The translations under genes were made by a program, and so were the position numbers. Below are positions 8,858 through 18,487 of a stretch of 64,000 nt of DNA, piece after piece (position 1 is the stretch's first letter; each line of letters opens with the position of its first letter). Origin of the DNA: Desulfuromonadales bacterium (GTDB taxonomy: Bacteria; Desulfobacterota; Desulfuromonadia; Geobacterales; Pseudopelobacteraceae). The stretch spans positions 18,940-82,939 of the forward strand of contig JACAAY010000006.1 of the NCBI GenBank assembly GCA_013377095.1. Reading direction: 5' to 3'. The notes beneath the pieces were generated by a model. It had not been told where the DNA came from. It was given only the letters and a program-made list of their open reading frames with translations, and did not search any database.

Positions 8858-8873
8858 TATACTTCATGAATCT

Positions 8874-9473
8874 TTACATTTTTACCCAGTTTGCAGTGCC
8901 GTCATACTGATCCAATGGGGTGGTTGGAGCAATGACATAAGCTGCTGTCAACTGAGCACCAGGTGCCAAACCGATTGGGCCGGTTGCGTTATAAGTCATT
9001 TTGTAGTTCGAGGTTGAATCACTGTCAGCAGCATAAACCGTATCACCCTGGAGATGCTTTGTTGCCAGTGTGTAGGAAGATCCAGTGGCATCGGACGAAG
9101 CCATTGCAGTAATGTTGTTGCCTACGGGAATCTGCAGACCGCGTGGGGTGGCAACATTATCAAGCGTAGAAATGATGCAAATATTACCGGCAACCAACGG
9201 TGTGGCAGGCACCAATGCACCAGCACCATACGCACCAGCACCCGGAAGGGCTGCAACGTATTCAGTTTTGCCGTAATGCTGCCATTCGGCATAGAGACTT
9301 TCTTCAGAAGTTCGAACATTTCGCATGTCGGAGTTAGCGCTGGCATTGAAGCCCTGCATACGATACTTGCTGAACTGCGGGATGGCGATGGCGGCCAGGA
9401 TGCCGATGATCGCGACGACGATCAAGAGCTCGATCAGGGTGAAACCTTTGTTACTTCTCAGCTTGTTTAACAT
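8874..9473 (-). CDS. pilA: Type IVa major pilin PilA, long form
   Basis: The 199-residue prepilin has a 10-residue leader (MLNKLRSNKG) before FTLIELLIVVAIIGILAA. AAGGAG lies six bases before the ATG. Mature residues 1-60 resemble the 61-residue Geobacter sulfurreducens PilA, with aromatics at 1, 24, 27, 32, 51 and 57 (F, F, Y, F, Y, Y) plus a Trp at 54. An extra globular domain of about 130 residues follows, so this looks like an unsplit PilA-N plus PilA-C. It lies behind a sigma-54 promoter and next to pilR, as major pilins do in this group. Being first after the promoter and having its own terminator, it is the likely major subunit; the pilin at 5613-6263 is its paralogue. Confidence 0.93.
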   Translation of the reverse strand: MLNKLRSNKGFTLIELLIVVAIIGILAAIAIPQFSKYRMQGFNASANSDMRNVRTSEESLYAEWQHYGKTEYVAALPGAGAYGAGALVPATPLVAGNICIISTLDNVATPRGLQIPVGNNITAMASSDATGSSYTLATKHLQGDTVYAADSDSTSNYKMTYNATGPIGLAPGAQLTAAYVIAPTTPLDQYDGTANWVKM

Positions 9474-9541
9474 GATTATCTCCTTTTTGGGGTTTGTGCT
9501 CTGCAGAGAGAGCTGACGTAAATAACTGTTGCCTAAATCGT

Positions 9542-9557
9542 AGCAAAGAGCAAGCCA
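9542..9557 (-). promoter_or_regulatory. Sigma-54 (RpoN) promoter of pilA
   Basis: Read on the minus strand: TGGCTTGCTCTTTGCT. The GG (-24) and GC (-12) elements are exactly 10 bases apart, and TGGC, G at position 7, and TTGCT match the RpoN consensus. Transcription should start near 9531, giving a leader of about 58 bases to the pilA ATG. PilR, the sigma-54 activator of pilin genes, is encoded directly upstream. Confidence 0.88.
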
Positions 9558-9641
9558 ACAGCTGGTCCAATCGTAACGAGTTGTTTTTACGGAATCTAAC
9601 TATGGTTACGCGTCCAATGTGTGATCTTTGTACAAACCAAC

Positions 9642-9668
9642 GTCACCCAAGGTGACAATTTACGTCAC
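9642..9668. promoter_or_regulatory. Inverted and direct repeats upstream of the pilA promoter (possible PilR site)
   Basis: GTCACC (9642-9647) and GGTGAC (9651-9656) form a perfect 6-bp inverted repeat with a 3-base centre. A further ACGTCAC lies at 9662-9668, so on the minus strand GTGACGT occurs twice. The block is 85-110 bases upstream of the -24 element, the usual distance for an enhancer of a sigma-54 promoter. It lies between the pilR stop codon and the promoter. Binding by PilR is inferred. Confidence 0.5.
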
Positions 9669-9670
9669 AT

Positions 9671-11047
9671 TTACTCATTTTCGGAATCCAGCCCAAATTT
9701 TGCCAGGCGATAGCGGAATGAACGGAACGACATACCCAACAGATCCGCAGCCTTCTTTTTTGCGCCAGAGGTCATCTCCAGTGCCTTCAGCAGATATTTC
9801 TTTTCCAGATCGTCCAGAAGCCTTTCCAGTTCGATTCCTTCGGCAGGAATCGTTGCATCGCCACCGAGACAGGGCACCACATCAGAACACGCCAAAAGGG
9901 GAAGATTCTCTTCATGAATCAGTGAGCTGTCAAGAATCAGGCTCCGTTCAACGATGTTTTCCAGTTCCCGGATATTTCCCGGAAAGGGGTAGTTCATCAG
10001 CTTCTTGAGCGCAGCAGGCGTGATGATATCCCCCGCTTGCTGTGGATCGCCGTATTTGCGAAAAAAATGATCCACCAGAACCGGAATATCTTCGATGCGC
10101 TCCCTGAGCGGCGGCACCACGATCTGCATCACATTGATGCGATAGAAGAGGTCTTCACGAAAACCACCATCCTTGACCTGACTTTGCAGATCACGGTTGG
10201 AGGCGGTCAGGATGCGCACATCAGATTTCTGCACCTGGGCGCCCCCTACCCGTCTGAATTCCCGTTCCTGGAGAACGCGCAAGAGCTTGGTCTGCATCAA
10301 CAGCGGCAGTTCACCAATTTCATCCAGAAACAGCGTCCCGCCATCGGCCTGCTCGAACAGACCGGCACGATCAGCCACCGCACCGGTAAAGGCCCCCTTC
10401 TTGTGGCCGAACAGCTCACTCTCCATCAACTGCTCGGGAATTGCGCCACAGTTGACCGCCACAAAGGCCTTTTTAGCCCTGGGGCTGCTATCGTGAATGG
10501 CACGGGCCACCAGCTCTTTCCCGGTGCCGCTCTCTCCCTGGATCATCACCGAGCTGTTGCTGAGCGCGACCTTTCTGATCAGCGAGAAGATTTCCTTCAT
10601 CTTTGGGCTGGCGCCGATAATCCCGCAGAAGCTGTCACGCTGCTGGGCGGTTTGCCTGAGGACGGTGTTCTCCCGTTTCAAATCGGATTTTTCCAGGGCA
10701 TTGCGGATCAGAACCTTGATTTCCTCGACCTTGAACGGTTTTGAAATATAATCGTAGGCACCCAGTTTCATGGCTTCCACCGCCTGTTCGGCAGCGGAAA
10801 AGGCGGTCATCATCAGTACGGCCGTGTCCGGAGCCATGGCCTTGATACGCGCAAGGAGTTCAATGCCATTCAGTCCCGGCATCTGCACGTCGGATATGAC
10901 CAGATCGAAGACACTGCTATCCAGCTGCCCAAGAGCCTCTTCGGCATGGGCGGCCACAACCGCTTCGTACCCTTCTCGTTCCACCAGGATGGCGAGAAAC
11001 TCACGCATGCTCAATTCATCATCCACAATCAGTATTCTTGCTTTCAT
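9671..11047 (-). CDS. pilR: Sigma-54 response regulator, PilR type
   Basis: The 458-residue activator has a receiver domain (phospho-acceptor in DLVISDVQMPGLNG, conserved Lys in YISKPF), an AAA+ domain with Walker A GESGTGKE, the sigma-54 contact loop GAFTGA and Walker B GGTLFLDEIGELP, and a C-terminal Fis-type helix-turn-helix (GAKKKAADLLGMSFRSFRYR). AGGAG precedes the ATG by five bases. It is encoded 16 bases after the macB-like permease gene and directly upstream of pilA. The usual adjacent sensor kinase gene pilS is absent here, replaced by the exporter operon. Confidence 0.88.
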   Translation of the reverse strand: MKARILIVDDELSMREFLAILVEREGYEAVVAAHAEEALGQLDSSVFDLVISDVQMPGLNGIELLARIKAMAPDTAVLMMTAFSAAEQAVEAMKLGAYDYISKPFKVEEIKVLIRNALEKSDLKRENTVLRQTAQQRDSFCGIIGASPKMKEIFSLIRKVALSNSSVMIQGESGTGKELVARAIHDSSPRAKKAFVAVNCGAIPEQLMESELFGHKKGAFTGAVADRAGLFEQADGGTLFLDEIGELPLLMQTKLLRVLQEREFRRVGGAQVQKSDVRILTASNRDLQSQVKDGGFREDLFYRINVMQIVVPPLRERIEDIPVLVDHFFRKYGDPQQAGDIITPAALKKLMNYPFPGNIRELENIVERSLILDSSLIHEENLPLLACSDVVPCLGGDATIPAEGIELERLLDDLEKKYLLKALEMTSGAKKKAADLLGMSFRSFRYRLAKFGLDSENE

Positions 11048-11063
11048 ATATACTCCTGCATGT

Positions 11064-12221
11064 TCAACCTATCCGTCTCAAACCATCGGCTATTTTGATC
11101 CTTACGGCGCGCCAGGTGGGAAAGAGGGCCGCTATTACACCTATCAGCACAGAAAACAACAGATCAAGATACAAGGCAGAGGATTCGACCCGAAAAACCG
11201 GGAAAAAAGCTCCCATTGCCTCTCCAAAGGCATGGGCAACCGGAAATGTCAGGGCAATGCCGATCAGACAGCCACTCATGGTGATAAACAGCGATTCGCC
11301 GAACACCATTCCGGCGATGTGGTGGGAGCGGAAACCCATGGCTTTGAAGATGGCATATTCACCGATACGTTCACGGGCGGTCATGGCCATGGTGTTGGCA
11401 ACCACGGCAAGAATGATGACAATCACCACATAGGAAACGATCTGAATTGCCACCACAATTGCTTCCGTCATGGATACAAAACTGAGCTGGAAGGCCTTTT
11501 CCGTTTCCGTGAGTGTCTCAGCCAGTGAGTTGCTGAAGAGCGCATCCACCGCGCGCGAGATCTCGGCCGCACGCTGCGGGTTTTTAAGCGCTATGACGTA
11601 TACTCCGGTCTGATCGGCCCGGCGGGGCACACTTTTTTTCACTGTTTCGTTCAGATAATCCCAGTGAAAGAAAAACTGGTTCTCGTCGGTAGTCTTATCA
11701 ACCCCCCGATAAATTCCCGAAACCACAAACTCCCAACTTCCCGGATAAATTGTCCCTTTCAGGGTAAGGTTGTCACCTATTTTCCACCCGAAGCGTTCGG
11801 CCAGTCTGCGTCCGACCAGACAGCCCCTGCGGTCAGTAAAAAAAGACCTCTGCTGCTCGGGAGAAATCACAAACTCCGGATAGAGTTCCAGGTAGCTGCG
11901 GGGTTGTATGGCGAAATTGGGAAAGAAATTTTTCTCGGTGATGTAGATTCCGCCAAACCAGTTGGCGTATGAAACCCCCTTGACCCCCTCAACCTGCCTG
12001 ATCCGCTCAGCATACGAAATCGGCATGGAAAAAACCAGAGATACGGCATTGCGGGTAATCAGGCGGCCGGCTGACGAGGCGTTCACGCCGGCATACCAGG
12101 CGCTGACTACGGTTCTGAGCAGGCCGAATGACAGAAGAGCAATGGTGATTCCCAGTATGGTCAGCAGTGTGCGCAACCTGTGGCGGAACGCATTCCTGAA
12201 AAGGATTCTAAGCAGAAACAT
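11064..12221 (-). CDS. MacB-type ABC transporter permease (FtsX domain)
   Basis: The 385-residue permease has an N-terminal membrane segment (residues 15-40), a large periplasmic domain of about 220 residues (MacB_PCD type) and three C-terminal membrane segments from about residue 255, with the FtsX-type loop MTARERIGEYAIFKAMGF. Unlike E. coli MacB the ATPase is a separate gene, which overlaps this one by 14 bases. It should couple cytoplasmic ATP hydrolysis to movement of a periplasmic substrate with the adaptor encoded first in the operon. The substrate is unknown. Confidence 0.9.
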   Translation of the reverse strand: MFLLRILFRNAFRHRLRTLLTILGITIALLSFGLLRTVVSAWYAGVNASSAGRLITRNAVSLVFSMPISYAERIRQVEGVKGVSYANWFGGIYITEKNFFPNFAIQPRSYLELYPEFVISPEQQRSFFTDRRGCLVGRRLAERFGWKIGDNLTLKGTIYPGSWEFVVSGIYRGVDKTTDENQFFFHWDYLNETVKKSVPRRADQTGVYVIALKNPQRAAEISRAVDALFSNSLAETLTETEKAFQLSFVSMTEAIVVAIQIVSYVVIVIILAVVANTMAMTARERIGEYAIFKAMGFRSHHIAGMVFGESLFITMSGCLIGIALTFPVAHAFGEAMGAFFPVFRVESSALYLDLLFSVLIGVIAALFPTWRAVRIKIADGLRRIG

Positions 12222-12909
12222 TGCTCAGTTCACCCTTGTCCAGATGCCTGATACAGTGCGCCCTTTCGGCAGCCCGCGGATCATGGGTCACCATGATGAT
12301 CGTCTTGCCGAACCCGGCGTTCAGCTGGCCCACCAGATCCAGGATCTCCTTGGCCGAAACCCGATCCAGATCCCCGGTTGGTTCATCTGCCACCAGAATG
12401 GTTGGGTCGGTTACAATGGCCCGGGCAATGGCAACCCGCTGCTGCTGTCCACCGGAAAGCTGGGAAGGATAGTGCTCCATGCGGTCAGCTAGTCCCACAA
12501 CCGAAAGCGCCGTTTGCACATGCTCTTTGCGGGATTTGCGCGACAGAGATGTCAACAAGAGTGGCAACTCCACATTCTCAAATGCCGTCAACACCGGAAT
12601 CAGGTTGTAGAATTGGAAGATGAAACCGACGTTGGCAGAACGCCAGCGGGCCAGATCACTCTCACTGAGCGTGGCGATATCGACACCTTCAACGGTGATG
12701 GAGCCGCTATCAACCGTATCAATACCGGCAATCAGGTTGAGCAGGGTGCTTTTGCCAGAACCGGACGGCCCCATCAGTGCCAAAAATTCTCCCCGCTCAA
12801 TGTCAAATGATATACCCTCCAGAACCGCCACGGACTGAGATCCACGGCGATATGACTTGTACACATCGCGGATGCTGACGGCAATTTCGCGTGGTTTACC
12901 GTTAAGCAT
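12208..12909 (-). CDS. ABC transporter ATP-binding protein, MacB/LolD family
   Basis: The 233-residue ATPase has Walker A GPSGSGKSTLLNLIAG, signature LSGGQQQRVAIARA, Walker B ILVADEPTGDLD and switch His in MVTHDPRAAE. The family energises MacB, LolCDE and FtsEX-like type VII ABC systems. It starts 2 bases after the adaptor gene and overlaps the permease gene by 14 bases, so the three form one translationally coupled exporter. Confidence 0.94.
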   Translation of the reverse strand: MLNGKPREIAVSIRDVYKSYRRGSQSVAVLEGISFDIERGEFLALMGPSGSGKSTLLNLIAGIDTVDSGSITVEGVDIATLSESDLARWRSANVGFIFQFYNLIPVLTAFENVELPLLLTSLSRKSRKEHVQTALSVVGLADRMEHYPSQLSGGQQQRVAIARAIVTDPTILVADEPTGDLDRVSAKEILDLVGQLNAGFGKTIIMVTHDPRAAERAHCIRHLDKGELSNVSA

Positions 12910-12911
12910 AT

Positions 12912-14126
12912 CTATTTTTTCTCCGTCAACACAACCCGGCAGCCATCCTTGAGTTTTTCCAGCGGTCGCAACGCCACCCTGTCTCCCGACTTGACACCGC
13001 TGACCTCAAGCTGATCTCCAAATCGTGCGCCCCGCTTTACCTGCACAAACTCAACCCGATCTCCCCTTACGAGGAAAAGGCCATCGCGGCCGCCAGACCT
13101 GACAATGGCAGCGGGGTTGACGGCGATTCTCGGCCGTTGATCTTCCTTTCCGGCCTCGCGCTCCAGAAAAGCGACTTTGGCACTCATTTCCGGAAGAATG
13201 CGGCTGTCGAGGTCCACAAATGATACTTTGACCATCACGGAAGCCTTGCTCCTGTCGGCGGTCGGAACAATGGTATGAACAACTCCGCGAAAACGGACAT
13301 TCGGCAACGCATCCAGGGATATCTCACAGGGTTGCCCCTTTTTCACCAGCCCCAGGTTTGATTCGGAGACATCAGCCTCAACCTGCAACGATCCCATATC
13401 GGCAATGGTGAATACGGCGGCTTTTGCATTGGCTGCCGCCCCCAGTGGCGTAATGATATCCCCCACATCGGCGTTCTTAGTAAGCACTACCGCATCGAAT
13501 GGCGCCCGGATCAAACTGTAATCAAAGGAAACACGGGCTCCAGAGAGCGTTGCATCGGCAACACGCACATTGGCTTCCGCTCCGGATGTGCCGGCAACAG
13601 CCTTCCTGAAACGGGCCTCAGCCAGATCATAATCTGCCTGGGCAACGATGCCCTGTTTCAACAGTTCCTTCTGCCGTCTGAAGGACTGACCGGCGTCGCT
13701 CAACTCGGCCCTGGCCTGTTCCAGCACGGACCTGGCATTGCTCAGCCCGGCCTCGCTCTGTCTCACGTCGGCCGCCAAGTCGCGGTTTTCGAGCCGGGCA
13801 ATGATCTGACCTCCCGAAACCCTGCTCCCCTCCTCGACACCCAGCCATTCCAGTCTCCCGGTAATCTTGGAGGCGACAGCTGCCCTGCGCTGGGCAACCA
13901 CATACCCACTGGCATTCAGACGGGTAAAGGACTGGGTTGGATACACCAGGGTCGCCGTTGTGGTTTCAATGGTAACGGCGCGCCCCCTGATCACAAACAC
14001 CAGTGCGAACAGCAGAATAAGGATGCCGCAGGAAATCATGGCCGGTCGCATACCGCGCCTTGAACCGGAAACCGGCTTCTGCTGCGTTTTATCGATGGTC
14101 AGTTTATTGAGAGCATCGGATGGCAT
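12912..14126 (-). CDS. Periplasmic adaptor (membrane fusion) subunit of ABC exporter, MacA-like
   Basis: This protein of about 404 residues has an N-terminal membrane anchor (ISCGILILLFALVFVIRG), a split biotinyl-lipoyl domain (SKITGRLEWLGVEEGSRVSG and the returning IRAPFDAVV segment) flanking an alpha-helical hairpin of about residues 115-185, then beta-barrel and membrane-proximal domains. Such adaptors link an inner-membrane MacB-type pump to an outer-membrane TolC channel. The ATG at 14126 has GGAG six bases upstream; an in-frame ATG at 14132 abuts the GGAG and is less likely. It is the first gene of the exporter-pilR operon and divergent from eno. A tolC homologue is encoded at 55022-56509, but the pairing is unproven. 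Confidence 0.92.
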   Translation of the reverse strand: MPSDALNKLTIDKTQQKPVSGSRRGMRPAMISCGILILLFALVFVIRGRAVTIETTTATLVYPTQSFTRLNASGYVVAQRRAAVASKITGRLEWLGVEEGSRVSGGQIIARLENRDLAADVRQSEAGLSNARSVLEQARAELSDAGQSFRRQKELLKQGIVAQADYDLAEARFRKAVAGTSGAEANVRVADATLSGARVSFDYSLIRAPFDAVVLTKNADVGDIITPLGAAANAKAAVFTIADMGSLQVEADVSESNLGLVKKGQPCEISLDALPNVRFRGVVHTIVPTADRSKASVMVKVSFVDLDSRILPEMSAKVAFLEREAGKEDQRPRIAVNPAAIVRSGGRDGLFLVRGDRVEFVQVKRGARFGDQLEVSGVKSGDRVALRPLEKLKDGCRVVLTEKK

Positions 14127-14291
14127 GAACATCTCCGGTTATCAACGAAAGTTCCCGTGAATCTGTTACATACCACTATACTGACGGTTTGTGAAGGTAT
14201 GCAGACAGTGAAGACCACTCGAATTACTGACAGGTTTTTATCTGCAAGCGCTGTATTCTTTTTTTATTGTGTGATATAAAACTAACGATAA

Positions 14292-15635
<1,344 letters not shown>

Positions 15636-15652
15636 TCCGGATGACTTGAACA

Positions 15653-15681
15653 AAAAGAGGCGAGCATGGCTCGCCTCTTTT
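15653..15681 (+). terminator. Rho-independent terminator of eno
   Basis: Perfect 13-bp stem: AAAAGAGGCGAGC (15653-15665), loop ATG, and its complement (15669-15681) ending in a T-run. It is 18 bases after the eno stop codon. Confidence 0.92.
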
Positions 15682-15734
15682 GTGTCAAAAACACCTACGT
15701 AATGTAAAACTTTCAGGCGGCAGGGAGTATGAAC

Positions 15735-16094
15735 ATGAAATTTTTTATCAATAATCTGGTACTGATAGGGCTGATTGTATTCTGCGTTTCCCCACTGCAG
15801 GTAACGGCAGCGCAACCCGGCGTAACGACCACTGTCTTTAACAAGAGATTTATTCATGCCTTACAGCCAATGATGATGTACAACCAGCTCGTCAAACAGA
15901 TTGGAACCGCCGGCGTCATCGTCAAGGAGCGCAAGGGTGCGACATCTCAGCTTGTTCACTATCATTGGGATGGTGGCAAACGCTCTGCTCTGGATGCAAC
16001 TGTCGTAGCGGGAAAAGTGACTGAAGCACGCATGCTTGCGCCAAATGGCAACACGTATCTGTTTGATAAAGCTGGCGCAATTACGGAGAAATAG
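15735..16094 (+). CDS. Small exported protein with BLIP/SmpA-like repeat
   Basis: The 119-residue protein has a Sec signal peptide (hydrophobic core NNLVLIGLIVFCV, likely cut after VTA-A). The mature part contains MMYNQLVKQIGTAGVIVKER, then YHWDGGK and VVAGKVTEARML. This follows the pattern of the BLIP/SmpA-type fold (a helix with YxQVxxIxGxxG, then strands with YxWxG and GKVxxk). Such domains often work in the periplasm or outer membrane as inhibitors or lipoprotein partners. The ATG at 15735 is seven bases after CAGGGAG and is preferred over the ATG at 15729. The gene is isolated between eno and ribBA; the fold assignment is by eye only. Confidence 0.6.
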   Translation: MKFFINNLVLIGLIVFCVSPLQVTAAQPGVTTTVFNKRFIHALQPMMMYNQLVKQIGTAGVIVKERKGATSQLVHYHWDGGKRSALDATVVAGKVTEARMLAPNGNTYLFDKAGAITEK

Positions 16095-16455
16095 CGCGTT
16101 ATCGACATCTCGAACAAGAAATGTTTCCTTGGATATTATTCATGGCCAAGATACAGACATCATAACAGTAACTGTCCGGTATGCCCGCCCCCCTCTCTCC
16201 ATCGATGTTATTCACTCTGTTTCGCCCGGTTCAAAACATATACCGGATACAGCAGGAACCACAGTTATCCGCCTTGTGGCCATAACATGCACAAAACATT
16301 GTATCTCCAACGGAAGAATGATATTTTACAGGAAGTATTCAGGCCCTGGGTCTTGATCCCTTAACGTGAATAAATCGGTGTGACCGGTTATCTGCCCACG
16401 TCCGAATACCTGAAAACAAACCGCAAGCTCATGAACCGAAAGGACACTTTTAAAC
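16095..16455 (+). other. Intergenic stretch before ribBA, no gene seen
   Basis: These 361 bases hold no convincing coding frame. I looked for the conserved segments of an FMN riboswitch in front of ribBA and did not find them. GAAAGGAC (16438-16445) lies about 10 bases before the ribBA ATG and can act as its ribosome site. A promoter should lie here, but I cannot place it. Confidence 0.5.
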
Positions 16456-17661
16456 ATGTCTGTATCAAGCATTGAAGAAGCAATCGAAGACATTCGCCAG
16501 GGTAAAATGGTTATCCTGGTGGATGATGAGGATCGTGAAAATGAAGGCGACCTGACCATGGCCGCCGAAGCCGCTACTCCTGAAAACATCAATTTCATGG
16601 CAAAAAACGGACGCGGCCTGATCTGTCTGACCCTGACCCCTGAGAAGTGCGACGCTCTTGGTCTTCGTCCGATGGTGCGCGATAACACCTCCCCCTTTGA
16701 AACCGCCTTTACCGTTTCCATCGAAGCCAAACATGGCGTGACCACCGGCATTTCCGCCGCTGACCGATCACACACCATCCTCACCGCCGTTGCGGATGGT
16801 GCCAGCGCCAAAGATCTTGTCAGCCCCGGGCACATCTTCCCCTTACGCGCACGCAAGGGTGGTGTACTGGTCCGCTCCGGACAGACCGAGGGATCGGTGG
16901 ATCTGGCGCGCCTGGCTGGACTGCGCCCGGCCGGCATCATCTGCGAGATCATGAACGACGACGGCAGCATGGCCCGTATGCCGGAGTTGAAAAAGTTCGC
17001 CAAACACCACGGAATTAAGATCTGCACCGTAGCCGACCTGGTGGCCTACCGGCTCAAAAACGAGCGCCTGGTACGAACGGTTGCTGAGGCGCAGATACCC
17101 TCCCGTTACGGCGGCGACTGGCGGGCGATTGCCTTTGAAAATGACGTTGACAAGATGGAGCATATCGCCCTGGTAAAGGGTGAATTCAAAAAGGGTGAAC
17201 CGGTACTCGTACGTGTCCATTCCGAATGCCTGACCGGGGATGTGCTTGGCAGCCAGCGCTGTGACTGCGGCGATCAGCTGCACAGCGCCATGAGAAAAAT
17301 TGCCGCAGAAGGCAAAGGCGTAATTCTCTACATGCGCCAGGAAGGACGCGGCATCGGACTGGTCAACAAGCTCAAGGCCTATGAGTTACAGGACAAGGGA
17401 CTTGATACGGTTGAGGCCAATCTGGAACTTGGTTTCAAGGCCGATCTCAGGGATTATGGCATCGGCGCCCAGATTCTGCTGGCGCTGGGCATTACAAAGA
17501 TCCGACTGCTGACCAACAACCCCAAAAAACTGATCGGCCTGCAAGGCTACGGAATCGATATCATTGACAGGGTAGCCATTGAAATGGTGGCCACGGAATC
17601 CAACATAGATTATCTCACCACCAAACGCGACAAGATGGGGCACCTGCTGGAGAATCTCTGA
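16456..17661 (+). CDS. ribBA: Bifunctional 3,4-dihydroxy-2-butanone-4-phosphate synthase / GTP cyclohydrolase II
   Basis: Supplies both precursors of riboflavin. The N-terminal half (residues 1-205) is DHBP synthase, with the acidic motif [11 protein letters not shown] and the HTG-type region around DRSHTI. The C-terminal half (about 210-401) is GTP cyclohydrolase II, with the zinc ligands in [20 protein letters not shown] and [11 protein letters not shown]. Full length is 401 residues. It lies apart from ribD, ribE and ribH, which are not in the window, and is followed 3 bases later by queH. A pairing with queH is sensible because GTP is also the start of queuosine synthesis, but this may be coincidence. 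Confidence 0.96.
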   Translation: MSVSSIEEAIEDIRQGKMVILVDDEDRENEGDLTMAAEAATPENINFMAKNGRGLICLTLTPEKCDALGLRPMVRDNTSPFETAFTVSIEAKHGVTTGISAADRSHTILTAVADGASAKDLVSPGHIFPLRARKGGVLVRSGQTEGSVDLARLAGLRPAGIICEIMNDDGSMARMPELKKFAKHHGIKICTVADLVAYRLKNERLVRTVAEAQIPSRYGGDWRAIAFENDVDKMEHIALVKGEFKKGEPVLVRVHSECLTGDVLGSQRCDCGDQLHSAMRKIAAEGKGVILYMRQEGRGIGLVNKLKAYELQDKGLDTVEANLELGFKADLRDYGIGAQILLALGITKIRLLTNNPKKLIGLQGYGIDIIDRVAIEMVATESNIDYLTTKRDKMGHLLENL

Positions 17662-17664
17662 ACA

Positions 17665-18207
17665 ATGAACATTCTGCTGCACATATGCTGCGGTCCCTGC
17701 GGTCTCTATCCCCTGCACATTTTACGCGAAGCCGGTCACGCTGTGACCGGCTTTTTCTACAACCACAATATTCACCCCTATCAGGAATATACCCACCGGC
17801 TTGCCGCGGCAAGGGACATGGCCGTTCAGGAAGTAATGCCGCTGCTTGTTCGGGATGACTATGACCTGGAAGGGTTTCTGTCCCATGTGGCCAACAAACC
17901 ACACCTGCGCTGCAGTTACTGTTATGCATCGCGCCTGAGGGCTACCGCTGCCATGGCCGTGGAAAACGGTTTTGACGCATTCAGCGCTTCCCTGCTGTAC
18001 AGTCGCTACCAACGACACGACGAAATAAGAATAGTGGGTGAACAGGCCGGAGAAGAGTTTGGCGTCAGATTTCACTATGAGGATTTCCGCCCCGGCTGGC
18101 AGGAGGGAATCAGGAAATCAAAGGCAATGGGGCTCTATCGCCAGCAGTACTGCGGCTGCATCTACAGCGAGAAAGAACGTTATCTGCCGCGGAAGAAAGA
18201 GTCATGA
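17665..18207 (+). CDS. queH: Epoxyqueuosine reductase QueH (DUF208 family)
   Basis: Catalyses the last step of queuosine synthesis in tRNA, reducing epoxyqueuosine. This is the non-cobalamin QueH alternative to QueG. The 180-residue protein starts MNILLHICCGPCGLYP and carries the other conserved cysteines in RCSYCYASRLRAT and QQYCGCIYSE, which bind the iron-sulfur cluster and metal in the family. DAFSASLLYSRYQ also fits the family. It lies 3 bases after ribBA and overlaps the DUF2905 gene by 4 bases. Confidence 0.92.
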   Translation: MNILLHICCGPCGLYPLHILREAGHAVTGFFYNHNIHPYQEYTHRLAAARDMAVQEVMPLLVRDDYDLEGFLSHVANKPHLRCSYCYASRLRATAAMAVENGFDAFSASLLYSRYQRHDEIRIVGEQAGEEFGVRFHYEDFRPGWQEGIRKSKAMGLYRQQYCGCIYSEKERYLPRKKES

Positions 18208-18416
18208 ACGGCATCGGCCGTCCCCTGATCATCATGGGGCTGATCCTGGTTGCCGCCGGTGTCATCATTTCCTTCTCTCCGCGCATCCCCTGGCTGGGCA
18301 GGCTGCCGGGTGACATCTACATTAGGAAGGCGCACTACAGTTTTTCCTTTCCCCTGACCACCTGCATCCTGCTCTCCGCGATACTGTCGTTTATCTTCTG
18401 GCTCTTGCGCCGGTAA
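18204..18416 (+). CDS. Small two-helix membrane protein, DUF2905 family
   Basis: The 70-residue protein has two membrane segments (residues 8-24 and 49-68) with the family motif GRLPGDIYIRK between them. DUF2905 proteins are widespread in deltaproteobacteria and have no assigned function. The ATG overlaps the queH stop by 4 bases, so expression is coupled to ribBA-queH. Confidence 0.88.
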   Translation: MNGIGRPLIIMGLILVAAGVIISFSPRIPWLGRLPGDIYIRKAHYSFSFPLTTCILLSAILSFIFWLLRR

Positions 18417-18487
18417 CTCGAACGTGCGAGTTTTTGAAAATTGGGCAAAATGCCGACCATGACACACAAAACACCATGGAGAAACCG

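Noticed and set aside
16095..16455. FMN riboswitch before ribBA
   Set aside because: I could not find the conserved FMN-aptamer segments; only a plain ribosome site.
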